Shown piece after piece: positions 45,278 through 56,216 of a stretch of DNA of 64,000 nucleotides. The notes beneath the pieces are model-generated. The model worked only from the letters and a program-made list of their open reading frames with translations. It was not told where the DNA came from and ran no database searches. Source of the stretch: Arcuatula senhousia. Taxonomy: Eukaryota; Mollusca; Bivalvia; Mytilida; Mytilidae. A program made the translations under genes and the position numbers. Positions within the stretch are counted from its first letter, which is position 1. Each line of letters begins with the position of its first letter. The stretch is from the NCBI GenBank assembly GCA_963971305.1, contig OZ020308.1:26937275-27001274 (forward strand). The letters run 5' to 3'.

Positions 45278-48252
45278 CAGTTTGAAGGTGGTCAGAACGA
45301 AACAAAAGAATATACGCTAATCAGTAAATACGATAGAATTCGATTCGGGACTGTTTAAATAGTAACTATGGGCATCAAAAAGTATATTAAAGTCACTTTC
45401 AAATTAAAATATGATATAAAATATGTAAAATGAAATAAAATAACACCGAATTTGCATTGGTTTATTAAATATGTAACGGGAAAAGGGCACAATTTTCATG
45501 TTAAGCGATATTATGGGGTTTGATTTCCGTTGTGACAAAAAAAACACAATATGTAAAAAAAATCTGAAAAAAATATATCCAGCAGATAACACTCCAGTCT
45601 TTCTGATCTCAAAGTTCTGAATTCGTTGCTATAGCTATATTGATAAGATATATGTTCAAAGTTATGCTAATTTCATAAGTTATTTGTAAATCCCCTTTCT
45701 AAATATAGAATTTTCATTCATAAAATGAATAAACATTGAGAGTATTTCATACACGACTAAAAATAGCAATGGTCCACTCGACTTGCTTAAATACTATTTT
45801 TACTTCTGCAATAAAAAATGCTTAAACTTGTAAAGATGTTAAAACATAACTTTTCATTTGATATAATGCATGTTTTGGAAATGGAATGATAATCAGCAAA
45901 TGTAAAATAACGTTTTAGGAGCAATCAGACAGGTGGTGACAAAATATTATCTCCCTTGTAAATATTTTGTATTTCTAACTGATCCGAAAAACACATCATT
46001 TTGAATGACGCGGTGAGCTGAAATCACAAACTTAATCTTTTGATTAATAAAAGTAGATCATGGTTATTTTCAAGTTCGGGTACAAGTGAATGGACAAACT
46101 ATTGTTCTTATTTCTTAGTTAGAATGTTTTACGCATAGAATAATAATTTGTGACAAAAAAGGAATCTATTATATTTAAAGAATAACCGGAACTCTATAAA
46201 GGTGATAAACATGTTGAATTTAAAAAATAATGGTAAGTGCGATGGGTTACATACTTTGACAGATGACGACCAATCTTATGCTTTTTTTGTTGACAAAATT
46301 TTAAGGAAATCGGAGAAAAATGGGGTTTTTTTTGTCACAAGCAAGTCACGTCATTTTACATTTGCTTATTATCATTTTATTATAAAAAAAAACATGCATT
46401 ATATTAATAAAAAGTAAAATTTAAACAGTTTCACCAGTTTAGGCCTTATATATTGCAGAATTAAAGAAAAAAATATTTTAGGAAGTCGAGTAGACCATTG
46501 CTATTTTTAGTTGGGTATGAGATACCCTCAATGATTATCTATTTTATGAATGAAATTTCTATATTTAAAAAGGGGGATTCACAAATAACTTATGAAATTA
46601 GCACAACTTTGACAATTATCAATTATGGACTTTTAACGAGGTCAATACATTATATATGGACCTGTTAGGCATATATTGAACGAGGACGAAGTCCGAGGTC
46701 AATATATTCCTAACAGGTCCATATATAATGTATTGACAGAGTCAAAAGTCCATCATTGTTATATTACATATGTAGTTTTTTTTAATTAGAGTAAAATGAA
46801 TTGCTGCTTTAACATCATGTAATTCAAATTCGCAGTTTTTTTACGCTGTTTTTTTTTCGATGTCATAATTTTTTGACTTGCAATATCAAAACAAAAATTA
46901 ACCAATTTACCTAGGAAATCTTCCACACCTTAATTGTTATTATTTCTAGTCTAAATTTTTGGGCAGTAAGTTTATTGCGTCTTTGTAAAATGCTGACAAA
47001 CATACCCTTCTTCACTGCAATTTTTTGTTTGGTGGTCATGGCGGTAACCCAATTTCTGCATTTACAGATAATTCACGTACTAACCGAAAAATCAAATGTA
47101 ATTTATTAAATTCTTAACATTTTAAACATCTTATCCCTAACCGTTAGAAAGTGAAGGCTCCGATGCAAGCTATGTCAATATTTAGGACTTCTAAATGACG
47201 TCACACAGATGTGTATAAAATATGTCAAGAACGGACGAATATCCGGATCTAAATTTAGTAACATAGCGTCAATATAGGTAAAAATAGAAACATAGCGTCA
47301 ATATACCAAAAATGCATCGTTTTTATTTCCAAAGCAAAGAAATACACTAAATATCACCAAAATCACATGACCAAATAATCCAATGAAAATGTAAGAATGA
47401 TAAACCATATGTAATATTCATTTTTATCAATACCGCTATAGCGACGGGTTCAGGAATTTTTTATCAGAAAGATTGGAGTCTTATCTGTTGTATATATTTT
47501 TTCATTTTTTTTAGGAGCATGATGTTTTATTTGTCACAAAGGAAATCAGACCCCATAATATCACTTAACATGAGAAATGTGCTCTTTTCACGCTGCAAAT
47601 TTAATAAACCAAGGCAAATTCGGTGTTGTTAACTTTCATTTTACATTATTTTATATCACAATTTATTTTAAAAGTTGCTCTAATAAACTTTTTAATGCCC
47701 ATAGTTACTACGTAAACATGCCGAATCAAATTCTACCTTATTTACTGAAGAGCGCATATTCTTTTGTCTCGTTCTGACCACCTTTCTGACTGGGAGGAGG
47801 TTTATCAAGTGTGGTTTGTTGTTTAATTAAAATCGCATCCCTTTATTAGCCTAGCAACGTTTTGTATTTGCTTGTGACAAAAAAACATCATTCTCCGATT
47901 TCCTTAAAATTTTGACAACACAAAAAGCACATGAATTGTCGTCATCTGTTAATAAAAGTATGTAATTCGTCGCACTTACCATTATTTTTTTTTAAATTAC
48001 AACATGTTAGTCCCGTATTAAGAGTTCCAGTTATTCCTTAGAGATAATAAAATCCTTTTTTCTCACAATATTATTATTCAATGTATTAAACATCCCAACC
48101 AAGAAGAAAGAATAATAACTTGTCCGTTCACTTGTACCCGAACTTGAAAATTAACATGACCTACATTTTATTAATGATGTGCATTTTAACTCAGTCAAAC
48201 ATATAAAATATTTACATGGAGAGATAAAATTTTGTCATCACCTTTCAGACTG
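45278..48252. mobile_element. Complex inverted-repeat element inserted with a 5-bp duplication (AATGT)
   Basis: The left terminus CAGTTTGAAGGTGG (45278) and right terminus CACCTTTCAGACTG (to 48252, with CATCACCTTT inside) are inverted. AATGT precedes the left end and follows the right end, and the uninterrupted Harbinger-like copies have a single AATGT there. Inside are long inverted pairs: 45283-45650 with 47415-47789 (A), 45655-45915 with 46347-46615 (B), 45920-46346 with 47872-48252 (C). The order is A-B-C-B'-hairpin-A'-C'. The A' right end (CCACCTTTCTGACTG) repeats the same terminus, so at least two related copies are joined in opposite orientation. No transposase seen. Superfamily unresolved. 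Confidence 0.7.
46625..46753. mobile_element. Near-perfect 129-bp palindromic MITE
   Basis: The left arm ATGGACTTTTAACGAGGTCA, then ATACATTATATATGGACCTG and TTAGGCATATATTGA, is mirrored by the right half. Right-half pieces are TCAATATATTCCTAACAGG, TCCATATATAATGTATTGAC and AAAAGTCCAT. The centre is GAGGACGAAGTCC. I recognise this palindrome type as common in bivalves. As RNA it would be a nearly uninterrupted hairpin of about 60 bp. Confidence 0.8.
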
Positions 48253-49290
48253 AATGTCCTCCGCACTAAAATTAAATAGCAATGCGTTCACACTGTAAAA
48301 TTCTATGCTACATGTATAGTTTAAATGTTGTGTTCATAACATGCATTCGATACTTAATGTAGTTCTTGTGCAGGTTTAATGTGCAATCGATTTCGCATAT
48401 TTCTTTTGAAAAAACAACATACATCCGCATGAATTTCATTAGAAAACTTTTTTTAAGTACAGTATATCGTATATATTTCAACATTTTCTCGGGTTTGTGA
48501 AAAAAAGAGGGGAACATGAAACATTTAAATATTAATGTATATATACGGCAATGCGAGATATGATTTCATAAAAGATGTTTCCCATTTGTATTTGTATCTA
48601 ATTTCTGTGGGCAGAGGGGCCAATATCAGGGAAATGAACATGAAAAGGTAATAAAATGAACATGAAATGACGATTACTTGGGGGAAATGGCTACACGTCC
48701 AATTGCGGATAAGAGTTTTGGCTGTCACAGGGAAAAGGATGGATGGGTAGCATCCTGTATATGGATCCGTCGGTTTCAACTCTAAAAATTACATAAAGCA
48801 GGGTTTTTAACGTGTGAAGAATGTGACCTTTTCCCCAAAACGTTACACCAATTTGGATTTCAGTCAGGTTTTCCGTTTTGGAATATGTAGCCTGACGACC
48901 CAGCATTCATAATGACGGACTGCCCCATTCCACCATTGATTTCATATTCCAGTTATTTTGTCAAATGTGGGCAAGGCGGCACACCCAATGTCAGGTTTCT
49001 GAGCTCTCTTTCTAATGGATTTTTAGCGCAACTACTGCCCGCACGAGTATTTATGTATAGCAATATCTTTTTATAGCAATATCTTTCAAAATGCTATAGA
49101 CGGACGAACGGACTTCAGTGCCAGAAAGATGTGTGCACCTTCATTGCCATTAAAACATAAAAGTCATAAAAAAGACAGTAACATTACCAAAACCGTACTT
49201 ATTTTATGTTTAAATTCCTATTAGCTAAATCTACAATCATAATGATTTATCCGTACATGTGTTCTGTACATTTAAATTACATGTACACTT

Positions 49291-49469
49291 AATATAAACA
49301 TATTTTATTTCATAATATCGTACAGTTATCATAATTTATACAATCAGTTGCAATGAAAGGATTAGGAAAGAAGCTATGATTATCTTATTTAAATGCGTTT
49401 CCTAAAGAACGACGTAGTAACATAACATAAGGAAGCATGGTCCGTAATTCAAAGTAATATAATAATGAC
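49291..49469. other. Intergenic AT-rich spacer
   Basis: Nothing recognised between the truncated Harbinger-like copy and the LINE 3' end. Confidence 0.4.
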
Positions 49470-52400
49470 ATAAAAAATAATAATAATAACAATGAAAAAA
49501 GTAAGAAAGGAAGAAGAAAATATGGTTCCAAAAAAGTGATGAAATGCAAAAATGTTTGATAAATAATTAATAATTAAGGAGAGTAATAACCACTAAAAAT
49601 GTTTACTTTTTAATAAGAAGGATAGCACTTTAAGGAAAACTTCGTTATTGTCTGTAGGGGTAAGAGCATCTGATCCATATAGAAGTAAGTTTAAGTCAGA
49701 TGGTACGGTTTAGTTTAATGTATCAATAGTCGTACGGCGTATGTCTGAGTACCGTTGACAATAGAGTAAATAGTGGCCAGTTGTCTCTATCTGTCAGAAA
49801 GTACACTTTGGGCTGTCTACCAGACTTCGCCTGAACAGGTGCTCGTTTAAACAGATACTATTCATTTGAAGTCTAGTGTGCAGTATTTGACCCATTCTAC
49901 AGCCTGAATAATAATAAGACGGCTTTTGAACTTTATCAATACTAAGTCGTGATTTAAATGTACTCAAGGACGAAGAGTTCCTTGTTCCAACTGGTAGATT
50001 ATTCCATAGCCTTATGGTTGACGGTAGAAAATATTCAGAATAGAACGTTGTTCTAGTCCAAATGTCCGAAATGTTTCTAGCTTGACGCGTAAAATGACGA
50101 TGAAGCTCTGGCCAGTTACGAGGTTATATTTGTTTTCAGTACTCCGGAGTATCTCCATTTAACATTTTGTACATTAATATGAGCTTATGTTTAGCTCTAC
50201 TATTTGATACTTTTTCCCATCCAGTCTCGTCATAGAGCTTTTCGATAGAGGTAAGTTTCGTTCCACCCGTCACAATTAGCATATGCACATGCTCTATCTT
50301 AATTACTATCAATTGGGTGTTATTATCCCATATCACGTCACCGTACTCTATAATCGGTCTAACATGTGAAAAATACATTTTTCTAATGTAAAATGGTCGG
50401 ATAATACGCGAACCCTCCGTAGAATGTTAATTCTCTCCAGCGCCTTCCTGACAATATATTCAATATGGTAATGCCAGGATCCACTATCAGAGATAGATCA
50501 AATTCCTAAATGTTTGTGTATAGATACTTCCTGTAAGCTAATATCATTCATCGTTAGCTCGGGATGTATGCTTCTATTAGCCTTGCGCGAAATTAACATG
50601 GTACAAGCATCGATATCAACAACAATATCATTAATTAATACCAGAAAAAGAAGGGGACCTAAAATAGATCCCAGTGGAACACCTGCTCTAATGGGTTTAC
50701 ACTTTGAGCGTTGATTGTTGAGAGCAACACATTGCGATCTGTCTGACAAATAGCTTTCGAACCATCGTGGGAGACCTCCCGTTATTCCGAGAAGTTTTAA
50801 ATTTAACAATAGGCCTCTATGCCATACTCGGTCGAACGCCTTAGAGATATCGCACAAAACTACACGAACTTCTTTGCCCTCGTCTAAGGACTTACCAAAT
50901 GAGTTAGAAATATCAACCAGTTTGTTGACTGCGGAGTCCCCGTGGGTAAATCCCGACTGATGTGGAGTAATTACCTCGATGTCTAAGAGAAAGTTATGAA
51001 CGAGCTTATATATGCACCGTTCTATGCATTTCGAAATGATACTCAGAAGTGATATAGGCCGATAGTTCTTGACTTCTCTAGTGTTACCGCTTTTAAATAC
51101 CAGTGTAACGTTTGCACGCTTCCATGAACTTGAAAAATATGGTTTTGAAATCGATAAATTGAATAGTTTGCAAAGTGGTACCTTTAGTTCTGAACTTGCG
51201 TATTCTAAAAGTCTTGGGCTTATACTATCTGGCCCCGAGGCTTTACCTATATCAAGATTTTTAAGAACATCTTCTATCTCAGTCTCATCTAAAACGATGC
51301 TAGGTAGCTCATGATCACAAACGCTAGGATTGGGAAGATTCGCGTTCGCGTCGTTAAGATTTTTTTTTAAGAACAAAGAAGTTATTAAACTCGTTTGCCA
51401 TCGCAGTTTCGTCGGTTATCAAAATGCCGTCGTTTTTATTCAACGGTTGAACACTACGATCGCGGTTTTTCAACCATGAAATCTGATTACATAAATACCA
51501 CCAGGATTTCAAAGAAGGATTACTGTTATTAAAGTCACGTATAAGTTTATTTCTATAGTCTTGCTTAGCTTTTCGTACTACTGACATCACTAAGTTTCGA
51601 GCTTGGCGAAATTTCAGCAAGTCCGAATTTCGGTTTGTTCTAAGCGCTTTCGAAGAAAGTCGTCTGTTTTTCCTAATAAGTTTTCTGATGTCATTCGTCG
51701 GCCATACAGGGTCAGATTTCCGAATAGTCACCAATTTATTTGGGATCGATTTTTCAGCCGCACCCAGAACGACATCGGAGACATCCGTGGTAATCTTGTC
51801 CATATCGTCCGAGTAAAAAATACGTAGCTAATCAATTTCAGATATGAGTCGTCGATATAGTTCATAGTCACCTCTGTCGTAAAGCCATATCTTACGCTTA
51901 AATAAACTATGATTAGGTTTTTGTTAGTTGAAAATACCAAGTATATGGCAGTGATACCTAATCGGATCTAACAAGGGGGGACCCACTGCAGTATATGGTA
52001 TAAAGTCAACGGAGCTTGTGACTATCAGATCTATAATACTTGATGAGTGTTCGGCAAAATTTGTTGGCTCATCGATTAGTTGCCGTAAGCTATACAAGGT
52101 ACAAATACGTCTATTTTTAGAGCTAGTGTGATCTTGGTTATCATTAAAGTCACCCGTTAGTATAACATGATCACATGATACATCGTTTAAGGCTGACTCA
52201 ACAGAACGTTCAACCTTATCCCAGATCATATTGTTGCTTTGTGGGGGTATATAGAACGTACCATACAAAACATTTTTATTGTGGATCTTTAATTGAATCC
52301 ATACAGACTCTAGATCTGGCGTTTCTAAGTCACTTTGCCTTATTGCATTAATGTTGTATTTGACATAAACAATGACCCCTCCCCCTTAACGATTCCCTCC

Positions 52401-52860
52401 ACAGTCTTTTCTAAACGGATTTTGATAGTTAATAAGCTTTGTGGACTCCTCGTTGTCACATGGTTTTAACCATGTTTCATAAAAGATAATATGTCGAAAT
52501 CGCTGTATTCAGCTGTAATAAGATCTAACTTAGGAAGTAGCCTTCGTACATTTAAATGTAAAAATGATATCGATCTTGAAAGTTACTCGTAATTATTTGA
52601 AAAATCAGATGAACAAATTGAGCTACTATTATCATCTTGCTCAGAAAAAAATTCATCCAATGGGCCGGGGTTAAATTCTAGTCCTGATATTAGAAGCAAT
52701 ATTTCAATTATAATTAACAACAATACTATCATAAATGTAAAATCACTAACTTTGTTTGTGAACCTAATATGATTAACATCATTGGCTTCTACATTATGTA
52801 AGTCTACAAAATACAATAGGACTATGATTAACAAAGAATCTAATTGATAAAATAAAAATC
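49470..52860 (-). pseudogene. Nearly full-length APE-type LINE (CR1/Jockey-like), inactivated
   Basis: Minus strand, 5' to 3': an N-terminal hydrophobic segment then SGLEFNPGP, a 2A-like motif (NPGP at 52661-52672); APE endonuclease with ISFLHLNVR (about 52555), an ETWL box (about 52460), GGGVIVYVKYN (about 52375), ILTGDFND (about 52150) and IDLIVTSSVDF (about 52030); linker ORF 51354-51803; RT ORF 50498-51376. In the RT, numbered from its first ATG, GKASGPDSI is at 44-52, NYRPISLLS at 104-112, DISKAFDRVWHRG at 176-188 and AGVPLGSILGPLLF at 231-244. Then a post-RT part with HVRPIIEYGDVIW (50136-50378) and a C-terminal cysteine/histidine segment (about 49690-49900). The 3' tail has an AATAATAATAATAA-type repeat near 49475-49490. 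Defects: a stop between the 2A motif and APE, a frameshift at the 51360-51370 homopolymer, loss of the FADD catalytic box by an internal deletion near 50605, and more frame changes downstream. Confidence 0.9.
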
Positions 52861-52956
52861 AAAGTATACAATAAACTTCTAACATGGATAGGTGTTGTAC
52901 TTTTTCATGAAAGCCCACTCTCAATCTGTAATGTTCAATACCAATACCCATGACTA
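52861..52956. other. Short spacer between LINE and MITE
   Basis: No feature seen; the MITE begins after TA at 52955-52956. Confidence 0.4.
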
Positions 52957-53524
52957 CTGTCTGTAAAGGGTAGTCTGAAGAATGGAAAAATCAAAAATAT
53001 TTTTTTCTAAAATAATTTAGCTTTAATTTGTTTAGATAATCTTATTGGTATCAAAAAGACGTAGTTAAAAAATATAACAACTTAACAGAAAGTTCAATAC
53101 ATTTCCTAAAAATTCAGATATTTGCTAGCCTATGGGGATTTCCCATTGTAAAAAAATGGCGGGAAAAATTGTCAAATTTCTACTGTGACGTCATATGACG
53201 TCAAAGTGCACTCCCAGATGTAAACAAAATCAAATTGATCACAAAATATATCTGTGATCTGAATGATATTCTAAAATTGTACAAAAAAGTGATTATTGAC
53301 AAGTTGGCATCTCCAAATATGGCTGCCATTTACAATGGAAAAACTAGGGGGCAAAGTGATTTTGATTCATTTATCTTAGAGGTAAGCCATTTCTTTACTC
53401 TTTTCTGTGAATTTAGTAACGTTTTCTTGCAAAGATAAAAATGGCAAACATTTCAAAGGTTCTAGCAACAACATGAAGAAAAAAATTAAGAATTTCTGTT
53501 CTCCAGACTACCCTTTACAGACAG
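52957..53524. mobile_element. 568-bp TA-flanked MITE containing a double CRE palindrome
   Basis: CTGTCTGTAAAGGGTAGTCTG at the left and CAGACTACCCTTTACAGACAG at the right are perfect inverted repeats, extended by GAAG/GGAGAA beyond. Both are bordered by TA (52955-52956, 53525-53526), pointing to a Tc1/mariner-type element. The interior holds TGACGTCATATGACGTCA (about 53190-53207), i.e. two adjacent cAMP-response-element octamers. It also holds AATATGGCTGCCAT, near a YY1 site, and ATGGCGGGAAAA, near an E2F-like site. A 67-codon ORF (53235-53438) crosses it, with no known domain. Confidence 0.8.
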
Positions 53525-53955
53525 TAAGTCACACCCGTAGGGTTAATACAAGAAAAAACTAGAGAGTGAACAAAAAGAGATACTATCAAGTCGTTCATAC
53601 AGTTTGGTGCAGAATGAAGCACAGAAAGGAATAACAAAATAAGTCCACAATGCATTTCATCAATAAAATGGTTGTAAAAGTAATAAAAAAGGTATCATCA
53701 AAATGAGAGAGAAGAGTTTCAAAACTCTTTAACTGTAAAGATATTGTCACCAAATGGTAAATTATAACAACAGAATTAGTGAATTAATATCTGGACAAGT
53801 TCAATAGGTAGGTAAATTATAACATCAGTGATTAGTAGAATGAACTACAAGCATAACGGTTTTTAAACATTTTAAAGTTTTTATAGCACTGAACAATATA
53901 GGGAAAAAAGTGTAGTTTATTTGTAGAAATGCATTATTTCAATCGGTGACCCGAT
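53525..53955. other. Intergenic, nothing recognised
   Basis: AT-rich, probably 3' flank or 3' UTR of the ORF1-like pseudogene on the minus strand. Confidence 0.4.
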
Positions 53956-54984
53956 TTAACCGAGATCGACATTGAATGAGCCACTACCGAAGGCAGTACC
54001 GCCGGTATGCCGAAAGTCAGATGGAGTGGCATCGATATCTTCTACAGTTTCATCTCGGGTAGGAAATATTTGAGGCATCGCCTGCGGGAATCGTTCACGA
54101 ACGTTCGTTCTTAATGCTGTTTCTGTGTTAGCGACAATGATTTTATCGGCATAATCCTTCAAAAATATTTTCCCATCAACAGCCCATGTTTGTTTTATAT
54201 AACGACTGTTTTTAGTTGGCGTTCCTTGTATGCTAGGACACTTCTAAGTTGGGTTAGGTGTTCATTAATGAGAACATTGTTATAGTTTTCACGTTCTTCT
54301 AAGTTTTTACTTGCTTTCAATATTCTCTTTTCGGTCATGGGATCTTTCAGACGAACGATAATCTGTCGTGGTGGCAAGGGTCTATTGAACTTGTCTTTTC
54401 TGACAGAGTTGCCGATAAGTTGGGATCGGACTTCATCACCTTCTTGGTATTCAGGGTCAATGCTTTTGACAATATTTACAACAATGTCAGTAGTGTTTTC
54501 AGACCTCGTTTCGTCTATACCACTGACTCTCATCAGTTCTCTGTGCCCATATTGTTCTAGACTATCAATAGCATCTTTAAGTTTGGTGTTTTCAGTAGAT
54601 AGCTGGTCAATGCGTTTCTCATATGATTGAAGAGCAGATCGTACAGCCTTCTCTATTTTTATTGTGTTTAAGAACGATGTGTGGAGTTCTTCTTGTATTA
54701 CAGTTTTTATTTGTTGGACAATATTTTGTAAGTCTGTTTGTTGTAGAGCAAATGTTGTTGGTGTTGTGGGCGGTGGACAACTATAAAATATGTTTGGTCG
54801 GGCTGGGTAACCTTAAATGAACATCCATCTGATGTTGATCTAAAGATGTAGGTATGGGTGGTGGTGAGGTCATGGTGCAGACTTTTTTGACAAATGTTTC
54901 ACTCTCAGGTGGTGGGGTAGGAAAGCTGAACTTTCGAGTAAGGTTCTCTGTAGCGAAAGCTGACATAGAGTAATTATCATTCAC
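53956..54984 (-). pseudogene. LINE ORF1-like RNA-binding protein (coiled coil plus RRM-like), frameshifted
   Basis: From ATG at 54984 the minus strand encodes a proline-rich N-terminus (FSFPTPPPES, TSPPPIPTSL). A stop near 54781 is bypassed in another frame. A coiled coil follows (LQSYEKRIDQLSTENTKLK then DAIDSLEQYG), and at 54540 HRELMRVSGIDE, the hallmark junction of L1-type ORF1 proteins where the coiled coil meets the RRM. ORF 54195-54533 carries the RRM-like part (PRQIIVRLKDPMTEKRIL) and LINEHLTQLRSVL. A one-base shift near 54200 leads into TWAVDGKIFLKDYADKII, the C-terminal domain, ending at 53956. Known role: ORF1p coats LINE RNA and acts as a nucleic-acid chaperone. It lies 1.1 kb upstream of the LINE at 49470-52860 on the same strand, but the MITE and spacer between them prevent saying whether they are one element. 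Confidence 0.75.
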
Positions 54985-55283
54985 TTTTTCACTTTGACTT
55001 TCACTGTTTTACTGTTTATGTTTACGTTGTTCTGTTTACGTCCTATTAAATGACCTACATGGGTGAGCAGTTTTCGATGAGTCCTATAAGTATTTTTTTA
55101 AACCATTTTTCCATTCACTCCAAACACTAAATAACAGTTTTCGTCGCATTTTTAGAAGATTTTACACATTTAGCGGTAATCTACTTTCCACAAATTATGG
55201 TCTAAAATGTCATTTTCATAGTGTTTCCACTGAGGGAAAAAATGTCGATCTTTTCCTGAGCATGCCCAGTCACAAGGTGTGCG
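54985..55283. other. Intergenic, possible 5' UTR of the ORF1-like pseudogene
   Basis: No ORF or repeat recognised. Short CACTTTTTCACTTTGAC-like text upstream of the minus-strand ATG. Confidence 0.35.
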
Positions 55284-55437
55284 CTTGCATTTAATAATGT
55301 GAACAATTCATGTGTCGAGTCATTTCATTTAGGTTTATCAATGAGCATGAGAACAAATTAAGTGTGAAACTAGTTTTTAGCACATTAAACTACTTCTACA
55401 CATGTTTCTTGAAAACAACTTCAATATGAAGGCGGCC
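55284..55437 (+). mobile_element. Harbinger-like element, right-end fragment
   Basis: CTTGCATTTAATAATGTGAAC then AAATTAAGTGTGAAACTAG and the terminal TATGAAGGCGGCC match the last 150 bp of the full copy at 56236-57424. It is directly followed by TAA and then the left end of another copy. Confidence 0.8.
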
Positions 55438-55440
55438 TAA

Positions 55441-55642
55441 GGCTGCGTTCACACTGAGCAAAACTCATAGTAATTTAAATGTCGTCCGCACTAACATTAA
55501 ACATCAATGCGTTCATCAAATTTCGATGTTAAATGTTGTCTTCATTACATGCATTGATACTTAATGTAGTCCTTGTTTGGGTTTAATGTACAATGAATTT
55601 CGCATATTTCTTTTGAAAGAACGGCAGGTATATGCATTATAT
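55441..55642 (+). mobile_element. Harbinger-like element, left-end fragment
   Basis: GGCTGCGTTCACACTGAGC, AAACTCATAGTAATTTAAAT and CGTCCGCACTAACATTAAAC match the left end of the full copy. It is truncated at about 55642 where hammerhead repeat sequence starts. The preceding TAA (55438-55440) serves as target site for both this copy and the one before it. Confidence 0.8.
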
Positions 55643-55858
55643 GCTCCGGCACCAACACTTTTGAGTTGGAGAATACATCAAAGCTTAAAATTATCCGTCT
55701 AAATTTCAAAATTGTCTAAACCCTAAGGTTCTTCCTACCCCAGACATAGGTTGAATATCTTAGTAATAATTTGGTTCCCCAGTTTAGTATTTTTGGTTAT
55801 ACTGTTCTATGCTCTTCATATTCATACAGTGTTTGGCATTTTCAATATTTTTGGTAGA

Positions 55859-55902
55859 GCGCCTCTGATGAGTCTTAAATAGACGAAACGCGCGTCAGGC
55901 GT
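55859..55902 (+). ncRNA. Hammerhead ribozyme in dispersed copy, loop II variant
   Basis: GCGCCT, CTGATGA, GTCT-TAAAT-AGAC, GAAA, ACGCGCGT, C, AGGCGT: all core and helix positions intact. Loop II is TAAAT instead of TGAAT, which could alter the tertiary contact with helix I. Cleavage is expected after C55896. Confidence 0.88.
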
Positions 55903-56216
55903 AGCAAAATTTATTGTCTGGAACTTTGTTGTCATTTGTATTTCGAACACACGTGAAGGTTAGCACTGCTGGTGGAGTTTAAATTCCCCGAGGTTAGCCC
56001 GCTCCGGCACCAACACTTTTGAGTTGGAGAATACATCAAAGCTTAAAATTATCCGTCTAAATTTCAAAATTGTCTAAACCCTAAGGTTCTTCCTACCCCA
56101 GACATAGGTTGAATATCTTAGTAATAATTTGGTTCCCCAGTTTGGCATTGTTGGTTATACTGTTCTATGCTCTTCATATTCATAAAGTGTTTGGCGTTTT
56201 CAATATTTTTGGTAGA

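Larger units (their letters stand above)
45249..49290. mobile_element. Harbinger-like element copy, split by a 2,975-bp insertion and right-truncated
   Basis: The left end GTCGCGTTCACACTCAGCAG (45249) preceded by TAA matches the family's GGCCGCGTTCACACT end. The copy resumes at 48253 with AATGTCCTCCGCACTAAAAT and follows family text to about 49290 (GTACATTTAAATTACATG). The right terminal repeat is missing. The interior between 45278 and 48252 is a separate insertion. As in other copies there is no credible transposase gene; short ORFs in 48525-48906 are shared with other copies but not conserved as protein. Confidence 0.7.

Noticed and set aside
48525..48906. Conserved small proteins in the Harbinger-like family (also 56947-57222, 57972-58166, 61435-61698, 62359-62727)
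   Set aside because: Similar ORFs recur because the DNA is repeated. Differences between copies change amino acids freely and break frames, so no sign of protein-level selection.
53235..53438. 67-aa ORF inside the TA-flanked MITE
   Set aside because: No recognisable domain, and it lies within a non-autonomous element; could be a captured exon fragment but nothing supports that here.
49470..54984. One complete two-ORF LINE (ORF1 at 54-55 kb plus ORF2 at 49.5-52.9 kb)
   Set aside because: Same strand and order, but 1.1 kb of unrelated DNA including a MITE lies between, and the family relation of the ORF1-like protein to this APE/RT is not shown.
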